Of a stretch of DNA of 46,094 bases, positions 42,189 to 46,094 are shown in pieces. The stretch comes from Salipiger thiooxidans. Its GTDB lineage: Bacteria > Pseudomonadota > Alphaproteobacteria > Rhodobacterales > Rhodobacteraceae. The DNA lies in NCBI RefSeq assembly GCF_900102075.1, contig NZ_FNAV01000026.1, positions 1 through 46,094 on the forward strand, in the 5' to 3' direction. The notes under the pieces are model-generated. The model was not told the origin of the DNA, ran no database searches, and saw nothing but the letters and a program-made list of their open reading frames with translations. The translations under genes were made by a program, and so were the position numbers. The first letter of the stretch is position 1. The number at the start of each line of letters is the position of its first letter.

Positions 42189-45130
42189 CCCGTCTGACCG
42201 GCGGTCTGATCGACCGCACCCGGCCGCTGCACTTCACCTTCAACGGCACCGGCTACAAGGGCTTCGAGGGCGACACGCTTGCTTCGGCGCTGCTTGCCAA
42301 CGGCGTCAGGCTGATGGGCCGCAGCTTCAAGTATCACCGCCCGCGCGGGGTCCTCGCGGCGGGCAGCGAAGAGCCCAACGCGCTGGTCTCGCTGCGCGAT
42401 GGCGCGCGGGCCGAGCCCAACACCCGCGCCACGGTGGCCGAGCTCTACGACGGGCTCAGCGCCCGCTCGCAGAACCACGTCGGCCCGCTTCACCGCGACC
42501 TGCTGGCGCTGAACGACCTGCTGTCGCCGTTCTTCGCGGCGGGGTTCTACTACAAGACCTTCATGTGGCCCAAGGCCTTCTGGGAAAAGCTCTACGAACC
42601 CGCGATCCGCAAGGCGGCCGGTCTCGGAGAGCTGTCGATGCTGCCCGACCCCGACGCCTATGACCGGGGCTTCCTGCAGTGCGACCTGCTGGTCATCGGC
42701 GGCGGTGCCGCGGGGCTGGTGGCGGCGCTGACCGCCGGGCGTGCGGGCGCACAGGTGGTGCTTGCGGACGAGGATTTCCGCCTTGGCGGGCGGCTCCTGA
42801 TGGAGAGCGACCTTCTGGACGGCGCCCCGGCCAGCGACTGGGTCGAGAGCGTGCGGGCGGAGCTTGCCAGCCTGTCCAACGTGCGGATCATGACCCGCAC
42901 CACGGTCTTCGGCGTCTTCGATCACGGCATCTACGGCGCGGTCGAGCGGGTGGCGGACCACCTGCCCGTGCCTGGCGACAAGGTGCGCCAGACGCTGTGG
43001 CGGATCACCGCGAAACGCGCCGTGCTGGCGGCGGGCGCGACCGAGCGGCACATTCCCTTCGCCGACAACGACCGGCCCGGCATCCTGCTGGCGGGCGCGC
43101 TGCGCGCCTATGCCAACCGCTGGGCGACGCTTCCGGTGGCCAAGGCGGGCGACGCGGTCGCGATCTTCACCAACGGCGACGATGGGCACCGCACGGCGCG
43201 CGACCTGCTGGCCAAGGGCGCGAAACTGCTCGGCGTGATCGACAGCCGCGCCGGGGCCAGGGCCCTGGGCGACTACCGTGTCTTTTCCGGCGCGCAGGTC
43301 ACCGGCAGCAAGGGCCGTCTCGGTCTCACGCAGATCGAGATCACCGAAGGCGGCAAGGTCTCGTGGCACGAGGTCGGCGCGCTGGGTGTGGCGGGCGGCT
43401 GGAACCCGAACCTGCACCTCGCCTCGCACCACCGCGGGCGGCCCGAGTGGGATGCCTCGCTGCTGGCCTTCGTGCCGGGGCAGGGCGGTCCGCAGGGGCT
43501 GATCCCCGCGGGCGCCGCCGCCGGCAAGGGCGGCACCGCGCAGGCGCTGGCGGACGGTGCGCGCGCGGCACAGGCTGCGCTGGCCGAGCTGGCGCTCACC
43601 GCGCCGCAGATCGCGCTGCCCGAGGCGCTGGACGCTCCCGCGGCGCAGGAGGCCTTCTGGCACGTGCCCGGCAAGAAACGCGCCTGGGTGGATTTCCAGA
43701 ACGACGTGACCGTCAAGGACATCAAGCTGGCGCATCAGGAGAACATGCGCCCGGTCGAGCATCTCAAGCGCTGGACCACGCTTGGCATGGCGACCGATCA
43801 GGGCAAGACCTCGAACGTATCGGCGCTGGCGGTGATGGCCGAGCTCACGGGCAATTCGATCCCCGAGACCGGCACCACGATCTTCCGCCCGCCCTATACC
43901 CCCGTCTCGCTGGGCGTGCTGGGCGGCGGCGACAGCGGCCCGCATTTCCGCCCCCACCGCCTGACCCCGACCCATGGCTGGGCCGAGGCGCAGGGCGCGG
44001 AATTCGTCGAGGTCGGCCCGTGGATGCGCGCCCAGTACTTCCCGCAGAAGGGCGAGACCCACTGGCGGCAGAGCGTCGACCGCGAGGTGCTGGCGGTGCG
44101 CGCGGGCGTCGGGCTTTGCGACGTGACCACGCTCGGCAAGGTCGATGTGCAGGGCGCCGATGCGCGCGAGTTCCTCAACCGGCTTTACGCCAACATGATG
44201 GGCACGCTGAAGGTCGGCATGGTGCGCTACGGGCTGATGCTGCGCGAGGACGGTCACGCCTACGATGACGGCACCTGCGCGCGGCTGGCCGAGGATCACT
44301 ACGTGGTCACCACCACCACCGCCAACGCCGGGCTGGTCTTCCAGCGCATGGAGTTCGCGCGCCAGTGCCTCTGGCCCGAGCTCGACGTGCAGCTGATCTC
44401 GACCACCGACGCCTGGGCGCAGATCGCCGTGGCAGGGCCGAAATCCCGCGAGCTGCTGGGCCGGATCGTCGACGATTTCGACCTGTCGAACGAGGCCTTC
44501 CCCTTCATGGCCTGCGCTCCGCTCACCATCTGCGGCGGGCTGCGCGCGCGGCTCTTCCGGATCTCGTTCTCGGGAGAACTCGCCTACGAGATCGCCGTGC
44601 CCGCCCGCTACGGTCATGCGCTGATGGAGCGCCTGATGAAGCAAGGCGCCGATCTGGGCGTCACGCCCTACGGCACCGAGACGCTGGGCGTCCTGCGCAT
44701 CGAGAAGGGCCACGCCGCCGGGGCCGAGCTCAACGGCCAGACCACGGCGCAGATGCTGGGGCTGGGCCGGATGGTGTCGGCCAAGAAGGACAGCATCGGC
44801 GCGGTGATGTCGCGCCGCGAGGGGCTCGCCGCCGACCGCCGCCGTCTCGTCGGGCTGAAATCCGTCACCCCGCAGGAGCAGGTGGCGGCAGGCTCGCATC
44901 TCTTCACGGAAGGGGCGGCGCAAACCATGCAGACCGATCAGGGCTGGGTCACGTCTTCCTGCTGGTCGCCGCATCTGAAGAGCTACATCGCGCTGGCCTA
45001 TCTCGAGGACGGCGACAGCCGGCAGGGCGAGATCGTCATCGCCGCCAACCCGCTCGAAGGCCGCGAACTGCGCGCCGAGGTCGTGTCGGCGCATTTCGTG
45101 GATCCCGAAGGAGGACGTCTCCGTGACTGA
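42185..45130 (+). CDS. mgdC: N-methylglutamate dehydrogenase subunit C (sarcosine oxidase alpha-like)
   Basis: This 981-residue protein has the sarcosine oxidase alpha architecture. An N-terminal ferredoxin-like domain (FEGDTLASALLANGVRLMGR, FKYHRPRGVLAAGSEEPNAL) comes first. A Rossmann dinucleotide domain has GGGAAG at 172-177. The C-terminal GcvT-type tetrahydrofolate domain starts near residue 600 (RVPF-like segment followed by FSGELAYEIAVPARYGHALM). It accepts electrons and transfers the methylene group to tetrahydrofolate, giving methylene-THF. It overlaps mgdB and mgdD at its ends. I chose ATG 42185 because the upstream frame lies in mgdB. Confidence 0.9.
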   Translation: MTRLTGGLIDRTRPLHFTFNGTGYKGFEGDTLASALLANGVRLMGRSFKYHRPRGVLAAGSEEPNALVSLRDGARAEPNTRATVAELYDGLSARSQNHVGPLHRDLLALNDLLSPFFAAGFYYKTFMWPKAFWEKLYEPAIRKAAGLGELSMLPDPDAYDRGFLQCDLLVIGGGAAGLVAALTAGRAGAQVVLADEDFRLGGRLLMESDLLDGAPASDWVESVRAELASLSNVRIMTRTTVFGVFDHGIYGAVERVADHLPVPGDKVRQTLWRITAKRAVLAAGATERHIPFADNDRPGILLAGALRAYANRWATLPVAKAGDAVAIFTNGDDGHRTARDLLAKGAKLLGVIDSRAGARALGDYRVFSGAQVTGSKGRLGLTQIEITEGGKVSWHEVGALGVAGGWNPNLHLASHHRGRPEWDASLLAFVPGQGGPQGLIPAGAAAGKGGTAQALADGARAAQAALAELALTAPQIALPEALDAPAAQEAFWHVPGKKRAWVDFQNDVTVKDIKLAHQENMRPVEHLKRWTTLGMATDQGKTSNVSALAVMAELTGNSIPETGTTIFRPPYTPVSLGVLGGGDSGPHFRPHRLTPTHGWAEAQGAEFVEVGPWMRAQYFPQKGETHWRQSVDREVLAVRAGVGLCDVTTLGKVDVQGADAREFLNRLYANMMGTLKVGMVRYGLMLREDGHAYDDGTCARLAEDHYVVTTTTANAGLVFQRMEFARQCLWPELDVQLISTTDAWAQIAVAGPKSRELLGRIVDDFDLSNEAFPFMACAPLTICGGLRARLFRISFSGELAYEIAVPARYGHALMERLMKQGADLGVTPYGTETLGVLRIEKGHAAGAELNGQTTAQMLGLGRMVSAKKDSIGAVMSRREGLAADRRRLVGLKSVTPQEQVAAGSHLFTEGAAQTMQTDQGWVTSSCWSPHLKSYIALAYLEDGDSRQGEIVIAANPLEGRELRAEVVSAHFVDPEGGRLRD

Positions 45131-45677
45131 CCTTTTCCCCGTCACCGCGCTAGGCGACAGCGCCCCGCGCAACGCGCGCTTCGGCGCGCTCACCCTGTCG
45201 GAAAACGCCGGTCTCGCGCTCGCCTCGCTGGCGCTGCGCAAGGGGCAGGCGGCGCCCGCGCCCTTCGGCCTCGCGCTGCCCGAGGTGGCCCGCGCGGTAA
45301 CCTCGGGGCCGCACGGGGCCTTCTGGACCGGGCGCGGTCAATGGATGATCGAGGCCGAGGGTCTTGCCGAGACCGATTTCGCCGCCGCGCTGCAGGGTCA
45401 GGCGCCGGGCTGCGCGGTGACCGAGCAGACCGACGGCTGGGTCGCCTTCGAGATCGCCTCGGACACTGGCGCCCCGCTCGAGGCGTTGCTGGCGCGGCTG
45501 GTGAACATCGACCCGAGAACGCTCGGGCCCGGCTGCTGCGTCCGCACGGGGCTCGAGCACATGAGCGTGTTCGTACTGCGCCGGTCCGAGACCCGGCTGG
45601 CGGTGATCGGAATGCGCAGCCTCGCGGGATCGCTGTGGCACGCCCTGTCGCAAGCCGCCCGCCGACTGGAGGACTGA
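45123..45677 (+). CDS. mgdD: N-methylglutamate dehydrogenase subunit D (sarcosine oxidase gamma-like)
   Basis: This 184-residue protein has SoxG features, including the C-terminal [20 protein letters not shown] and [10 protein letters not shown]. It starts with GTG 45123 inside the end of mgdC, preceded by GAAGGAGG. It is an accessory subunit of the heterotetramer and is followed one base later by folD, so the operon extends into folate metabolism. Confidence 0.85.
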   Translation: MTDLFPVTALGDSAPRNARFGALTLSENAGLALASLALRKGQAAPAPFGLALPEVARAVTSGPHGAFWTGRGQWMIEAEGLAETDFAAALQGQAPGCAVTEQTDGWVAFEIASDTGAPLEALLARLVNIDPRTLGPGCCVRTGLEHMSVFVLRRSETRLAVIGMRSLAGSLWHALSQAARRLED

Positions 45678-45678
45678 T

Positions 45679-46094
45679 ATGTCTGCAACCATCATCGACG
45701 GCAAGGTTTTTGCCGCGACCGTGCGCGAGCAAGTGGCAGCGCATGTGGCGCGGCTGAAGGCGGACCACGGCATCACGCCGGGTCTGGCGGTGGTGCTCGT
45801 GGGCGAGGACCCGGCGAGCCAGGTCTACGTCCGCAACAAAGGCAGGCAGACCCTCGAGGCCGGGATGCAGAGCTTCGAGCACAAGCTGCCCGCCGAGACC
45901 TCCGAGGCCGACCTTCTGGCGCTGGTGGAGCGGCTGAACGCCGATCCGGCGGTGCATGGCATCCTCGTGCAGCTGCCGCTGCCGGACCACATGAACTCGG
46001 ACGCGGTGATCAACGCGATCTCGCCCGCCAAGGACGTGGACGGGTTCCACATCTCGAACGTGGGCCTCCTGGGCACCGGCCAGAAGAGCATGGT
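45679..46094 (+). CDS. folD: Bifunctional methylene-THF dehydrogenase / methenyl-THF cyclohydrolase, partial
   Basis: The first 138 codons are present; the gene runs off the window. It begins [20 protein letters not shown] and has the signature [20 protein letters not shown] (Tyr and Lys of the active site) and [20 protein letters not shown] followed by PAKDVDGFH. FolD oxidises methylene-THF, the product of MgdABCD and possibly of Tdm, to methenyl- and formyl-THF with NADP reduction. It is co-transcribed with mgdABCD, tying methylamine use directly to one-carbon oxidation. Confidence 0.95.
   Translation, partial: MSATIIDGKVFAATVREQVAAHVARLKADHGITPGLAVVLVGEDPASQVYVRNKGRQTLEAGMQSFEHKLPAETSEADLLALVERLNADPAVHGILVQLPLPDHMNSDAVINAISPAKDVDGFHISNVGLLGTGQKSM

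Noticed and set aside
29034..45241. Very long open frames opposite tdm, mgsC-gmaS and mgdC (856 to 1070 codons)
   Set aside because: They run antisense to well-recognised enzymes and have low-complexity, His/Arg/Gly-rich translations with no family motifs. GC-rich third positions keep such frames open.
1..46094. tRNA, rRNA or riboswitch genes
   Set aside because: I saw no cloverleaf, ribosomal or recognisable riboswitch sequence, although a covariance-model search would be more sensitive than reading by eye.

Overview
The window is GC-rich, with tightly packed, often overlapping genes. Its gene set points to an alphaproteobacterium of the Rhodobacterales, probably a marine Roseobacter-group relative. 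The best evidence is a trimethylamine monooxygenase, a DUF1989-GcvT trimethylamine N-oxide demethylase and a complete N-methylglutamate pathway, alongside a Slam-like lipoprotein exporter and several decaying insertion sequences. The genus cannot be fixed from the sequence alone.

Layout. (1) 1-1.0 kb: an IS1182-type transposase with an in-frame amber codon. (2) 1.1-3.8 kb: a GNAT acetyltransferase and a DHA2 drug exporter, divergent from a TetR repressor across a near-perfect palindromic operator. (3) 3.9-9.8 kb: a nickel-type ABC importer, nikABCDE, with a canonical NikR box (GTATGA-N16-TCATAC) at the nikA start, a convergent NikR-like regulator that lacks the usual nickel ligands, and a broken small Cys/His protein gene. 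(4) 9.8-16.7 kb: a decayed accessory region. It holds an IS5-type element with five inserted copies of a short two-hairpin repeat, fragments of Lrp, FAD oxidoreductase, HyuB, aldehyde dehydrogenase and succinate-semialdehyde dehydrogenase genes, an IS481-type fragment with further palindromes, and two intact genes (an FAD oxidoreductase and a tartrate/malate-type dehydrogenase). (5) 16.8-24.9 kb: an envelope or secretion cluster with an M15 peptidase, a 1619-residue exported protein of unknown function, a lipoprotein and a Slam-like outer-membrane barrel. (6) 25.3-28.6 kb: a four-gene operon of acyl-CoA dehydrogenase-like, PIG-L deacetylase, methyltransferase and GT2 glycosyltransferase genes. 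(7) 28.6 kb to the end: methylated-amine catabolism.

How the genes work together in the last region: Tmm oxidises trimethylamine to its N-oxide. Tdm demethylates that to dimethylamine and formaldehyde. A dimethylamine monooxygenase, not in this window, would give methylamine. GmaS makes gamma-glutamylmethylamide, MgsABC makes N-methylglutamate, and MgdABCD oxidises it back to glutamate while passing the one-carbon unit to tetrahydrofolate, which FolD then handles. A cytoplasmic AmiC-like binding protein, an XRE-cupin regulator and a GlxA/AraC-type regulator sit among these genes.

The most unusual signal is a family of 39-41 bp mobile palindromes. Their ends are fixed, while the stem arms differ in sequence yet still pair in every copy. 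Five copies lie inside one transposase gene and a sixth in another.
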